From Trichoplax sp. H2 (lineage: Eukaryota; Placozoa; Uniplacotomia; Trichoplacea), in assembly GCA_003344405.1 (NCBI GenBank), contig NOWV01000056.1, positions 124,001 through 188,000 of the forward strand: 64,000 nucleotides of DNA, read 5' to 3'. The notes below the pieces were generated by a model. That model made no database searches. It saw only the letters and a program-made list of their open reading frames with translations, and was not told where the DNA came from. Below, one piece after another: positions 12,537 to 24,751 of this stretch. A program made the translations under genes and the position numbers. Position 1 is the stretch's first letter, and every line of letters begins with the position of its first letter.

Positions 12537-13547
12537 ATGGCATTGTATCCTAACTGCTCTCCTCAAGATTATTTCCTCAATATATCTTTCTATCGCGCAG
12601 AAGAATCGCCAGTAATCAAAACTATTCTTTTAAGTATACTATCTACATTAGCCGTCTTAGCGATAGGCGGCAATTCGCTAGCAATTTTTGTTGTCTATCG
12701 TACTCGATCATTACACAATCCATCGGGTATTCTTCTTGCTGGATTAGCATCGATAGATTTAGCTGTGGGAATAGTTGGTATTTTAACTTCTGTGATGTAT
12801 CACTGGTTGGATGGATATATCATTTCTGAAACTACTTGTATAATCCGTGGATATCTTATCACAACTCTTATTGGCTTATCTTATATCACGGTTGCTGTTA
12901 TTGCTCTTGATCGATGTTTTGCTATTCGTAGACCATTGCATTATCAAGTTTATGTCACTAATAGACGAGTTTTTCAAGCTTTTATCGTGACTACAATAAT
13001 GGCATCATCATCTGCGGCATTGCCTCTAACGGGATTACAAGATCAAGGTTTAGGCCAATTTGAATACGTCCATTATATATCTAGTTGTTGGTTAGATATT
13101 ACTAACCATCCTAAAAATATTGTTATGTCCATCTTTATTTCAATTATGGTCATCGCTATATTAATGGTAGTTATTATAGTATATATCGTGATATTAGTTG
13201 AAGCTCAACGTATAGATCGAAAGTTAGTTCTCTTAAAATCGTCATTAAATGAAAGGAGACAATGGTTAAGAAAATCGACACGAACAACTTTACTGTTAAT
13301 CGGAGTGTTTTTAATTTGCACGATTCCGTCCTCAGCTTTTACATTATTAGCTATTATCCATTGTAAACCTATTGCGCCTCCATTAACGTATAAAATTTTA
13401 ATTCACTGGGGAATTTATTTCAACACAACAATCAATCCATTTCTATTTGGATTCACTCATAAAGATTTTCGGCAAGGTTACCGCCATGTATTTTCACGAT
13501 TTTCATTATTGGGAACAAGAGTCTCTCATGTTCATTTCAACCAGTAA
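12537..13547 (+). CDS. Class A (rhodopsin-family) GPCR, tandem copy 2
   Basis: Intronless 336-residue receptor and tandem duplicate of the gene at 9620, with no length change. It keeps the GPCR signature: GGN at 44-46, Asp74 in helix 2, Cys101 and Cys184 for the extracellular disulfide, DRC at 125-127, CTIP at 261-264, NPFLF at 300-304, and HKDFRQ in helix 8. By eye, helix 4 (about residues 145-166) differs from copy 1 at 17 of 22 positions and helix 5 at 12 of 30. The 112 residues from the third cytoplasmic loop to the end differ at only 6, and loop 2 at 1. The two copies therefore probably differ in ligand preference. An LTR was inserted about 90 bp after the stop codon, after the duplication. 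Confidence 0.95.
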   Translation: MALYPNCSPQDYFLNISFYRAEESPVIKTILLSILSTLAVLAIGGNSLAIFVVYRTRSLHNPSGILLAGLASIDLAVGIVGILTSVMYHWLDGYIISETTCIIRGYLITTLIGLSYITVAVIALDRCFAIRRPLHYQVYVTNRRVFQAFIVTTIMASSSAALPLTGLQDQGLGQFEYVHYISSCWLDITNHPKNIVMSIFISIMVIAILMVVIIVYIVILVEAQRIDRKLVLLKSSLNERRQWLRKSTRTTLLLIGVFLICTIPSSAFTLLAIIHCKPIAPPLTYKILIHWGIYFNTTINPFLFGFTHKDFRQGYRHVFSRFSLLGTRVSHVHFNQ

Positions 13548-13638
13548 ACAATTATCACTTTGGCGATTAATAGCTTGCTTAGAAACACAATTAGTATCAA
13601 GTAACAATTGCAACCCATCCGTAATAAATAAAATTGTC

Positions 13639-14190
13639 TGTTACGGTGTTGTCTTGTCATTAGGATAGTTTAATAAGTACACTAGTAGCTAGTATGGAGA
13701 ATATCCATATTAGTAGTGCTAGGTAAGATAAGTAATGCCTGAACGTGGATGTTGTTTGTAATAGTTCATTACATATTTGATATTGATTGCTATTGTGTGT
13801 TAGATAGCAGTAAGATGATTCAAGTTCTAGTTGATGATAGCTAAATTAGACAATCTACGAGCTTAGATTAAGACTAAGTATGAGCAAGAGATTCAAAATA
13901 TTTACTGATAGAATAGCTACGAAGGAACATCTCAGTTCGAGACGTTTCTCCTAGTAAGGTATAATAATAATACTGTTGTTGTTTACAAATTAGACGGTTC
14001 CTATATAAATGGGAACATTTGAGTTGAGTGGTGTGGTAAAAAGTTGTAGATGAATCTTTGCTAATAAAAGTTTCATCTTTACAGTCTTTTGCTGTGTGTG
14101 TTTAACGTTAAGTAAAGGGGCGTTTAAGTCAGCAGCTACTTATAGACTTTTACTATACGTTACCTTGTCGCAGAAGTGAAATTGTGACAT
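13639..14190 (+). mobile_element. Solo LTR (type B, copy 2, 552 bp)
   Basis: It starts TGTTACGGTG and ends AATTGTGACA, with a perfect 5-bp duplication TTGTC at 13634-13638 and 14191-14195. It is collinear with 4632-5173. It interrupts the 3' flank of the second GPCR; the first GPCR's flank has the matching uninterrupted site, which confirms both boundaries independently. Confidence 0.9.
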
Positions 14191-14195
14191 TGTCT

Positions 14196-15331
14196 CAAAC
14201 TGATTATTAATTAATAAATTTTTATAATCAAAGCAATCCATTGTCGGCATGGACTTATGCTTTTATCTGCTATTATAATAGCTAACAATCATGATAGAAT
14301 ATTTATCATTTCAAAAATGCCACATTGTCAAGATAGCAGCCGTATAGTCAACAAATCAACAATAATTCTTATTACATTTTAACATTTTAAAGAAAGCAAC
14401 TTTAAGAAATCTTTTAATGAAAAATAAAGGAATTTAGATAAGGCAAATAAATAATTATTGATATCTTGATTGTTTCTTAGCGGCAATCTCATTCAGTTTA
14501 CTTTCTCTTTCATAATAGCACCTATCAGTATTTGTTCTATGACAACCTGACATGAAAGTATTTAAGCCATTCGAGCAGTTTATTTTTGCCGCAGTTGCTT
14601 TCAGCTGACTTTAGTAATAGAAATGGTTGGGTCTATGACTTACCAAAATTTATTAATCGTTACTGATATGCATTATATTATCTTCACGGCAATTCCGTAA
14701 CGTAGGTAGATATTAATATTTTGTATGCCGATTTTTATATTTTCTTCTTAATACTCTCAATTATAATAATAAGCAAGTAATATTCCTGTTTTGTAGTTCA
14801 ATGAGCATAGAGCTGTATTATTAACTAACAAGAAAAGTCTACTATCTTTTCAGAAGTTTAGAATTTAACATATGGTTCTAACATTTTACAGCTTGATATT
14901 AAATTATATGATTTATCCATCCAACCACAACATTGATCATTATACAGACCCATTTTCAAAAACACCATGATATATTGATTAGTGTATTAATAAGATTAAT
15001 TTTGTTCAATTAATCTTTAATAGATAATTTTTACTTCCGGTTCGTTATATTTTATCGTAATGAAGGACTCATAGGCCTTATATAAATTTTATTAGATTGT
15101 ACGTGACCATATAGGGCTTACAGTATAAAGTATGGCATATCTACCTGGGTCTTCCTTACCTGTGAGGAGGACGAAAATTAATTACTATCTTTAAATTTGT
15201 CACAAGTTATGACGTACTGTTCGTGGTTTATAGCTACTATTAAACTATTACATTTTCTCTCCATAATAACATTTCAGTGTCTTACTTCGATACCAATTTG
15301 ATGATGTGTCTTAAAAATAAAAAACGATAAC
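14196..15331. other. AT-rich spacer
   Basis: The first 150 bp continue the duplicated GPCR 3' flank. Nothing else was recognised. Confidence 0.35.
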
Positions 15332-15336
15332 TATAC

Positions 15337-15895
15337 TTTGATATAACCGATCACGAAAATCCAAAATTTAAAGAAATTGAAACTTTATTATATCTTATAC
15401 AAAGATAATGTATGTAAAGCTCTAGCCCGGCCCAACACAACTGCTAAAGACTTCTAGAAAGAACTTCTGGAATAATCTTAAATGCCAGCAAATATACTTT
15501 TCGTAGCATTCACAGTTACAATTAGCATAGCAACATCCTACCGTGTTTTACACATATTCAGATTATTATTACCAACAACGTTTTACAGCGGACCATCATT
15601 AATCCAATATGGAAACTACTACAGTATTCACGTAGATATTAGTTCTACCAGTCGGAGTAAGGTGAAGTAACCATATCCTAATATATGATTTACAGCTCTA
15701 TTCTTACCTCTAACCTAAATAGCAATTCGACACCCTGCTGCATATTGTAATCTATACACTAGCATAGAATCTTCCACTATAGCCTGTGGTCATAAGCTAT
15801 AAAATATGTCTTAAGATAAATATAGAAATTCACGCTACCGTACATCGTAATAAGCTTGAACAATAATCTATAATCCTTAAAATAGTTACGTTACA
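15337..15895 (-). mobile_element. Solo LTR (type A, copy 2, reverse orientation, 559 bp)
   Basis: It is an inverted copy of the element at 7091-7636. Its outer edge reads ...GTTACGTTACA and the other edge TTTGATATAACCGATC, so one terminal G has mutated to T. A perfect 5-bp duplication, TATAC, flanks it (15332-15336 and 15896-15900). It carries a 62-codon frame (15482-15670) antisense to the LTR that is homologous to the antisense frame in copy 1. Confidence 0.9.
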
Positions 15896-15900
15896 TATAC

Positions 15901-18770
15901 TCGTAAGTTTCATTTTATTACATAAGGTAGGTTCGTTTTACAGCTACTAAGGACTATCTAGCTACAATCAGGTCATCTAAGTTATTACCGCAAAGTTCTT
16001 TAGTTTTATACTATTAGTTAGAGAATAACTCTTTCAGCAACATAATCACATCTCGCCAATACAGTTGCAATTGTGATTTTAAGCTAATGTAGTGGTCGAA
16101 GTAGATGAGTGAGAATAAATCCGCCAAAACCTTATTTTGAGAACGATTGATCGATTTGCATATCAGAATTTAATTCTACGAGGGTAGCAATAGCGTATCC
16201 TTAAAATAGGGCACTTACTAGATTAAGGTACGAAAAACTTTGGCTCTAATCTTTAACACCTATCTTCTGCGATAGGGTTGCTGATATCCTTTAATCACCT
16301 AAAAATTATTTCTATGTCAATGTTAAAGCCATGAATTGAAGCAATATACTTAGAAATACCTTCGATATCTTGCGACTTTACAACTTAAAACACGAAAACA
16401 TGCATCTATCTGTAGTATTAGGAAATAAAATTAATAATTCGTTTAAGATAGCATCAATAAAAGAGATACAGTAAGCGCTCTTATACAGATTCTATTATAC
16501 TACAGCAATTTTAAGAAATACATAATTTACCTTTTATACATAATAACTATTACTTTGATATTGCTATTGCTAAGATTATTCTAACATATGGTTAGTAAAT
16601 AATATTATGGTCTTCAACAACATTGACACCCATATGTAAATTGTAAATATGGCATAATTCGTAAAATTGCGATAGTTTTGATTTGATTTTAGTCTAAACC
16701 TTAAGACCGTACTTGAAATTTTTTTAGTAGATCATGCTACGATCTATTGTTGTCGGAGTCTAACTAGTCCACTAGTCCTCCACTTATCGTTTCCATCGCA
16801 AAATACCGCGAAGAAGTGGCTAGATGAGACGGATAGTTATCGTTAATTCTACCCCTAAAGGTCTTTGTTGTTAAGTAAAAAGGTACAGATATTCTCTACA
16901 ATTTCTAGCTTTGGTAATTTCTACGGGAGCCTTGTTATACTTTGCCACCTATACGGCTATAAAATTCATACGTGAAATCTCTATTCTATCCAAATCAATT
17001 TTGGCTTTCTTTCGGCCAAGTTATAAGACCTTTCAGCTCCAAATTCTTTTTCCTTTGAACTGAACAATGAGATGAGAATTTATTCCATTAATCTATATAT
17101 GTTATATATATAATTAAGATCGACTTTTTCTAGTATTTTAAATCCTTAATATATTACAGTCCAATATTTATTCTGTATTCATGTACAAATAGCGTTTTAA
17201 TCAGAATTTAGCGCGTACCTTTATGAATATATATGAAATCGTTCATTTATCGGATATTTATTACAGTACTGTATCAGGACGGAGCTATCGCAAATTTAAT
17301 TCTTCAACTTAAAAAAAGCTTAAGTAGCACACAGGATCGAAAATTATACAAGCGCCGAAAATTCACTAGCAGGAAACCATTCCCTAGGAATGATTTTGCA
17401 AATTATTTATGATTCATCTATTCTACCATTAAATACCCTTACCATAAAATGTCATAACAAAAGTCATGAATAACTGCTATAAGGTAATTATGAGTGAATA
17501 GTATTTCGTAGCCGTTTGACAGGAAATATTTGTCAATACGTAGTTTTCGTTAAGAAAGAAAGTCTTTATCGACAGCATAAGCATTAAATTTATTGGAAAC
17601 AAATATGGATTTAAGATTTTAGGTTTGCACATTATCTTCGATGATTTTGATGAGATAATCCCGCAAAAATTAAAGCTTTCAATTGTATCCTGATATTGCC
17701 AAAGTGTCCCTTCAATTGATACAATAATTATCGCATGTAGAAATATTTTCAAATATTCATTGAAAACGTTGCGCAAAATTATTTCTGCATTTAAATATGT
17801 GTAGGCGGTTGTATTTAGCAACATAGGCAAGAAATAGACTATATATGTGACATGGCACTGCATTAAGAATTAAAAAATAATTGGTTCATGAATAATGAAT
17901 ACTTTTGAATAATGCAAAGAAAGTCCTACGCTATTTTTTAAGTCTAATTTTACAGGGCTTCTATTTGATACTACAGTAGTAAAATTACGATATGAAATCT
18001 AAACTATTGCGAATGAATTTACTGTCGATTAATAGATATGCTAAGCTCTAACAATTAAACCGTCTATGGTCGGAGAATAAGCATTTCAATACCGAATAGC
18101 CCGTAGCTATGTACGTCTCAGAATATTTACATGTCTATTTAGTAATTGTATATATATATTAATCTAGTAAATTGTAAAATATGAATTCACTTCAGTTAAC
18201 ATTGAAATTCACCATAGAAATCTATTTAAACGCATGTAGTTGTACAATAAAAGTAGCAAATGCTTAAGAAGCAAGTATAGCTAAATAGTAATTACATTGC
18301 ATCTGTATTTATATAATTATATACCAATTGAAGGCTGTTTCTATTAGTAATTCTACGGTGTAAGTTGATAATATACGGTAATTTATACAATAATCCATAG
18401 ACAAAATGATCTTTTTTATTACTACAGTTTTATTGCCTTGTATTCTTTTATTTTTCAATTTTAATGATTTATTAAGCCTCATATATAAATATATTGAAGA
18501 ATCGAAGCATTATTTGCAACAGAAAATATAGCAATAAAGTTGCTGCTTGCGCAAAAATGGTTTCTCTATGTGATTTGATTACTTGCAGCTACTCCAGTTA
18601 TCCAATCGAGCTTATGTTGAATTCACTATTAGCCATAAAAAATTTTCATTCTGATAAATCGTTGATAGTGGCTCTTTAATAGAACTCCAGTCTATTTATT
18701 CGAGTTCATTTATAGTAGGTAATAATAAATTTTACTGTAAAAGCGATGCCATTATTTCATTTTTTATTGC
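15901..18770. other. AT-rich spacer, no gene recognised
   Basis: The largest open frame (128 codons, minus, 17477-17863) has no recognisable domain and is probably spurious. Parts look like decayed LTR DNA, but I could not find terminal repeats or target duplications. Confidence 0.3.
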
Positions 18771-19020
18771 TTTAAATCACAGTGACAGTAATAAGAACAT
18801 TGTTATACGCTTTTGAAGGTAACTAGTCTAGGTGGATTGATCAGATCAATACATCTATTATGGCTAGAAATGCTATTGGTACTTGTAAACTGATTCATGT
18901 ACTATTTTTAATATCTATGACTACGTAATTATACAAATCGAGGTCGTCATGAGCAATAATTAGTACTGTACTGTTATTGAAATAAAAGAATCTTTCAAAA
19001 GGCTGTATACATATGTATGC

Positions 19021-19465
19021 ACATGTTTACGGATATGATGTTATTGGTTCATTATAATGAGTAAAACAAAATCATCTATTTTAATTTCTTAGTCATTTAA
19101 GTAAACGAATATTTTACGATATCATTAAAAAGCTTGATCGTTGTTGAGCCTATCATTTATCATTTGAAACGTTCAAACCAATTTATTAAAATCCTAATGA
19201 TGAAATTCTTCTGGATATAGATAACACGTATGTGAAATAAAATAAATCAGTTCAAATTAAGCAAAAGTACTGCATTACTGTATACCTATTTCTACATAAA
19301 TTCCCTTTCAAAGTCAATCTTTGCCTTTTTCAGCAATCTACAATGTAACCAGATTGCTATGGATGAAATAGAAGCTACTGCTTTTATAATTAATATAGAA
19401 CATCATTTCATATCACTGAGATTTTCTTGTGATGAATAACACCTACGATAATTTTTCTAGCCTTA
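19021..19465 (+). repeat. 445-bp direct duplication, copy 1
   Basis: It begins ACATGTTTACGGATATG and ends TTTTTCTAGCCTTA. Copy 2 lies at 19577-20021 with exactly the same length and only a few percent difference by eye. The unit contains the upstream flank and the decayed N-terminal codons of the GPCR pseudogene. Confidence 0.9.
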
Positions 19466-19576
19466 CCACTACAGTCTATAGTTACAGCTACCAAATATCT
19501 CTTAGGATAAATATCTACCGTACATTATACTACACATGGCTAACAGTCTACAATCACAATACTAAGTTACATTACA
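19466..19576 (-). mobile_element. LTR type A fragment at a duplication junction
   Basis: These 111 bp are the reverse complement of 7091-7200 with about five differences. The fragment ends exactly at the LTR terminus (...TTACATTACA) on one side and breaks inside the LTR on the other. It sits between the two 445-bp copies with no target duplication of its own. This looks like filler DNA captured when the duplication formed. Confidence 0.85.
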
Positions 19577-20021
19577 ACATGTTTACGGATATGATGTTAT
19601 TGGTTCATTATAATGAGTAAAACAAAATCATCAATTTTAATTTCTTATTCATTCAAGTAAGCAAATATTTTACGATATCATTAAAAAACTTGATCGTTGT
19701 TGAGCCTATCATTTATCATTTGAAACGCTCAAACCAATTTATTAAAATCCCAATGATGAAATTCTTCTGGATATAGATAACACGTATGTGAAATGAAATA
19801 AATCAGTTCAAATTAAGCAAAAGTACTACATTACTGTATCCCTATTTCTACATAAATTCCCTTTCAAAGTCAATCTTTGCCTTTTTCAGCAATCTACAAT
19901 GTAACCAGATTGCTATGGATGAAATAGAAGCTATTGCTTTTATAATTAATATAGAACATCATTTCATATCACTGAGATTTTCTTGTGATGAATAACACCT
20001 ACGATAATTTTTCTAGCCTTA
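19577..20021 (+). repeat. 445-bp direct duplication, copy 2
   Basis: Copy of 19021-19465. It runs on into the remainder of the GPCR pseudogene, so this is the ancestral copy and the other is its detached duplicate. Confidence 0.85.
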
Positions 20022-20480
20022 GATGGAAATTTCGTGTCTGTTTTATTTGTTTATCGAAAGAGAAGCTTACATAATGTATCTGGCTTCCTTATCGCTTCGT
20101 CAGCAGTCGAGATGGCGACAGGATAAATTGTAACCCATTATCTCTATTATTTCTCCCGCTTCTCTCCACAGTTGCTACTTAATTTATTAAGCGATACTCT
20201 TTAACATGACCACAGCCCATATATGGTCTTTCCCATCGAAATTTAAGCCAGTTAAAGACTATTTTTATTTATGATACAACAATTGACCTCCGGGATAGCT
20301 CTTAATTTGTTTCCATTCATTTTACCTTATATCCAGTATAATGTCGCTTCTATGCATTAATATTATTTTATCAGCTTTGAATAATGGATATTACGAGAAG
20401 TAATCAAAGGGAACAAAATTATTCTAAGTTACGTTTATTTCTAATAGCGTTTACTCGTCCAATTACTGGTTTTATTCGGT
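19890..20480 (+). pseudogene. Decayed class A GPCR related to the gene at 24752
   Basis: After position 20021 the DNA still reads like helices 1-2 of the receptor at 24752: a DGN in place of GGN, VYRKRSLHNVSGFLIAS, then VEMATG followed by a stop. Further stops and shifts follow, and the middle of the receptor is shortened. N-terminal codons also carry stops (TGATGAATAA near 19986). No full-length product is possible. The first part of the broken gene was later copied as part of the 445-bp duplication. It was recognised by direct comparison with the intact paralogue. Confidence 0.8.
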
Positions 20481-21780
20481 AGTAAAAATTCAAGTGAGCC
20501 TTATAATTTTTAATCAGCTGAAACGCGTAAATTTATAAGCAAATCTATTTTAATCTTATCAACCTATGGAGAATGATCGTAAATAATTTTACCAGTTACA
20601 ACAGTACTCAATCCTAATACATTATTTCATTCTATGTATTATAAAATCAGGATTCAAAATCACTTTTGAAAGGGGCACTCATAGCTAAAATGAGTTATAT
20701 TCAACTGTCACGGTAGTGAATCTACCGTGATAAATGATAACTTACTTAATTTAGACATGTATATATATATATATATATATCACGTTAAGATACTTATTAA
20801 TTTGGATATGTGCATGAATTATTTGATGACTTAATATAGCCGATACAAACCCGTTCCTAATACAGGTTAAATTATACTAAATATGGTATATGAATTGTCA
20901 ATGCCAAATTCAATATAAATCCTGTTAATTATAAGCTAGGGCAAACATAAAGTTAATCTATAGTAATATTACAAATTCACTGGATTAGACTAGGAATAAT
21001 TTAATGTATTCTCGAAGTCTTATTGGTCGAAATATATCATACATCGTAAACCGGTTTTATGGCTAGAATAGCTATTTAAATGATTGATTTTGAATATTAA
21101 ATTAGACTTGCATTTACTAGAATAAAGATATAGTTAGAAGATTCTGAAAGAGCATTTCTCAGTCATTGCTACTTATCTAGGGTAATCTAAATTAGTTTAG
21201 ATTAGGCAAGTTTAGTTAAGTAACATCAATATTGCTATATCTAATTCAATAATTAACTATCATGCAAGTGATAGAAGTTATATTTTACAAGCTTTCACTG
21301 ACCGTATTGCACGATGAAACTAAAAAATTGGCCATCATTTCCTAAGGTTTGCTACAGATGATTTTACAATATACCGCTTGGTAACGATTGGATTTAACTG
21401 AGATATTAATATTTTAATAGCGATTACTATTGAAATAGTAGGCTGCACTTGGCTGATAACCATTTTATTCACAGCATGAAAACTGCATATTTTACAGAGT
21501 AACTACGTTAGTATTTGTAAATTAGAGTCATTGTATTTATGGAAAAAATGCAGTAGAAAATAGAAAATTGTAAGCTTTTAGATTTCTGTCATTACGGTAA
21601 TAGTCAGCATTATCGTTGATAAAATTTTAATCAAGGACAGAATATCACGAACAGTAGACTACTATATAGAATAAAAGAACAAAAATTATGACTTAAAATA
21701 CTTTGATATCAAACGAAATGTACAGTAGTATTTAGTAAGGCAGTAATTCATATGATTGCGCGTAGTAGGTCCTAGTTGAT
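20481..21780. other. AT-rich spacer
   Basis: It contains only an (AT)n microsatellite at 20761-20780. No gene was recognised. Confidence 0.35.
20761..20780. repeat. (AT)10 microsatellite
   Basis: Ten uninterrupted AT dinucleotides following CATGT. Confidence 0.95.
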
Positions 21781-21784
21781 ACAA

Positions 21785-22290
21785 TAAGGAAACCCATAAA
21801 ATAATGCTGGTCTTCAATATTTAAATGCAATGTAAATATAATAATATTGATATTTGTAAAATATGTTTATAATAATCGGTTTTGCGTTCATAATTCATAT
21901 AATATTATGAAGTGAATGTAATTCAGAGCCTCCAATGGAGTAATGTCCTGTTGCCTTCAATCAATATTTATTACTCATGTTGGAGCAAGCGCATGTCAAA
22001 GTAAGGAAGCCCATGAAGTAGATCTAGTCTTTCACATTCCATTGCAATAGAGGTATATTTATTTTGATTTTTGTAAAATGTAATTATGAAAATAATCGGT
22101 TTTGTGATCATAAGATTATATTTATAATTCATACAATATCATGAACTAAATATGATCCAGAATTTCCGGTGGATTAAATTTCTATTACTTCTAATCAATA
22201 ATTTTAGCTAATGTTAGAGCCAGTGCATATTAGAGCTAGAAAGTCCATGAAATAAACCTGATCTTGAACATTTAAACCCTAAGTAAAAAT
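21785..22290 (+). repeat. Diverged tandem repeat, about 225-bp unit, 2.3 copies
   Basis: Unit starts are near 21785, 22001 and 22236, marked by ...GGAAACCCATAAAATAA, GGAAGCCCATGAAGTAG and GAAAGTCCATGAAATAA. Each is followed by a ...TGRTCTTSAACATTTAAA-like block and later by AATAATCGGTTTTG. The third copy is truncated. Confidence 0.75.
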
Positions 22291-23255
22291 AGTGCTTACT
22301 AAATTCAAGCCGTCTCATCATTAGCCACTATATATTTTAATTTTGCATAATCTACTACAGTCACATCAATATTCACATCTTAATTCAGTCGATTATTTAC
22401 AAGTGAATTAAATGAGTGAGCATAGCTATTGAAGAGCGGATAGAACTTGCCTCGGCTATGATGAATATTAAATCAAGCTGTGAATCGCTGTTATTGAGGA
22501 TTACCATCCAATTCACAATATCCGTTGGGGTTCAAAATTCGAGCGGATAAAGCTTACATACCAGCTCAAGGATCATAAATTGGAAGGGCAAAATTGCTCC
22601 TAACAAACTACCTTCGTGATTCAATAGATGTTTGTTTAGAGGCATGGGAACCAAAGTTCAGCTGGATCTAGGTTAACATTGTTTACAAACGATCTACTTT
22701 CAGTAAATAATGACAGCTGATATCGAAATGGAGTTAAAACTAATTGCTAAGGTTTAAAGTAATTAAATCAACTACGAAAAATGACACCGTAATGTTAGAA
22801 TAGTTAGCACTGAAGAACTATGTATTAAAATCAAAGTGAACTGATCATTGCAAGATATCTTTCGTTTCGATAAATATATTTAGTCAGTCATCAGTCGAAG
22901 TGTTAGAAACGGTTCAAGTTTTCTATTAGATTAAAATATGCTATATCATAGATCATTGCCTTTAACACTAAAATTGTTTACTCCTAATTGACTGGTTAGT
23001 TAATCAGTTATTTTAGCTAATTTAGGCACTGAGTAGCTTATTATTAGTATTGAACCCACAGATTAACCATGGCGAAACCTTTAGCCAAAGAGCGATCGCT
23101 GTATCTTATATTAGTAGCATCTTGTAGAATTGTTATGTCGTTACGATATACTGCTTTGATATATGGGTACTTCTCACAATTTTTAAACTATCAAGTAGAA
23201 TAGTGTTTAATATAATTAGCCTTATCTATACAGTGCCGTACTAAATTTTTGAATC
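22291..23255. other. AT-rich spacer
   Basis: No gene or repeat recognised. Confidence 0.35.
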
Positions 23256-23259
23256 TGCT

Positions 23260-23870
23260 GAAAGGAAAGAACTACAGCAATTCCTGAATTAGTTTCATGT
23301 TTTGCATTGTTAATCACGGATTCTTAAGTTACAGAAATGTAGGTTTTGTGTGCCTCATAAATAATTAAGATGTGAAAGCTTTGTAGGTTAGCAAGTGGAG
23401 TAGTAACTTGTTGGCTTATGGTCTACCCTTAAGAAAGAAATATAAGTACTTATGTTATTTTTGCTAACAAGCACAACTAATACCTTCTTGACTCCTTTCA
23501 TGTTTTACAGTACTAATCGTGGATTTCTTAGATACAGAAATCTGGAGTTTGTGCACCTCGTTAATAAGATGAAGAAGTTTGTAGGTTAATTAGTGGAGCA
23601 GTAACTTGTTCTTGGTTTATGGTCACCCTTAGAAAAAAATATCCGCTAACGTTATTTTTTTAAACTAGCATAACTAGTAACTTCTTAATTTGTTTCATGT
23701 TTACACTGATAATCAAGAATTTCTAGACTACAGAAATGCAGAGTTTGAGTGCGTTATAAATAAGCTGAAGAGCTTTTAGATTAGCTAGCCGAGCAGTAAC
23801 TTGTTCTCGGCCTGTGGTTTACCCTTAGGAAAGAAAAATGAGCACTTACGTTGTTTGTTCTAATCAGTAT
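23260..23870 (+). repeat. Diverged tandem repeat, about 200-bp unit, 3 copies
   Basis: Each unit contains TTTCATGTTT, then a CTACAGAAATSYRGAGTTTG-like block, then GTAGTAACTTGTT or GCAGTAACTTGTT, then CACCCTTAG-like and GAAAGAAA segments. Units start near 23290, 23490 and 23690. Confidence 0.8.
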
Positions 23871-24751
23871 ACATCAAAGCATTATTTTTAAAATCGCAAT
23901 GCAAAATATTATCGTAGCAATATAAATAATCAGAATCACAATGTTTGCAGGAAAATGCAGTCGAATAAGATCTTTTGCAGTTCACAACTCAGATAAGAAA
24001 TGAACGTAAAAGGGATTTTTATAGATTGAAAATGCGATGTAATAAGTAATAAAAATCTCTAAAATAGCCTTGAAAAGAGCTAACTAAACATCTGTGGTAT
24101 TTTACAAAGAAGCAATTGCAATTAAATTATATTCAATAGTCATAGTATATACTTTTAACTATAAATCGATACTATTATCTCATTTCTAATTGTTTCAATC
24201 ATCGACATCAGGGACAAGAGCCTTGCTATAGTATTTTTAAGAGATTTAGTCCAGGTGGATAGGTAAATCAATGGATCTGTCATAACCAGAAATATTACTG
24301 GCGCTTGTAATATGATTCATATACTATTTTCAGTACACATCCGATACAATATATGACGTAAAGTCGAAATCATTATGAATTATGATCATTTATATTATTA
24401 AAATAAAACAATCTTTCACGAGACTTCCGTACGTTCATATGTTCTAATAATATATATTCATTGTTAGAAGTAAAATAAGATCATGAATTTTAATTGCCTA
24501 CTCATTTCTACTCACTGTATGCTAGTGTGCCATATCCTCTACAATTGAATCATTGTTGAATGTTCCGTTTAGCATCGGAGTGTTTCAATTAACTAAGCAA
24601 AATGTTTATTATTGAATTTCTTCTAGATATTTTGTGCAGCCATCAGATACTAAAGAAGAGCGATTAATATTAAATTATTCTAGCATTGGTTCATTATTTC
24701 TAAATTCATTCATTTTAAAAAGCTGATCATTACATATTTAACAAGCCTGCG

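Larger units (their letters stand above)
18771..20020 (+). repeat. Old duplicate of the 5' flank of the GPCR at 24752
   Basis: This stretch is collinear, with many substitutions, with about 24190-24870. Shared landmarks include AGTCTAGGTGGATTGATC against AGTCCAGGTGGATAGGTA, and the AATAAAACAATCTTTC block. The homology leads directly into the GPCR pseudogene, so the gene and its promoter were duplicated together. Confidence 0.6.

Noticed and set aside
4632-14190. The two type B LTRs as the ends of one 9.5-kb element
   Set aside because: Each copy has its own different target duplication (GTAAC and TTGTC), so they are separate insertions.
17477-17863. 128-codon minus-strand open frame, considered as a GPCR remnant
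   Set aside because: None of the receptor landmarks (GN, DRY/DRC, NPxxF, loop 2 pattern) is present.
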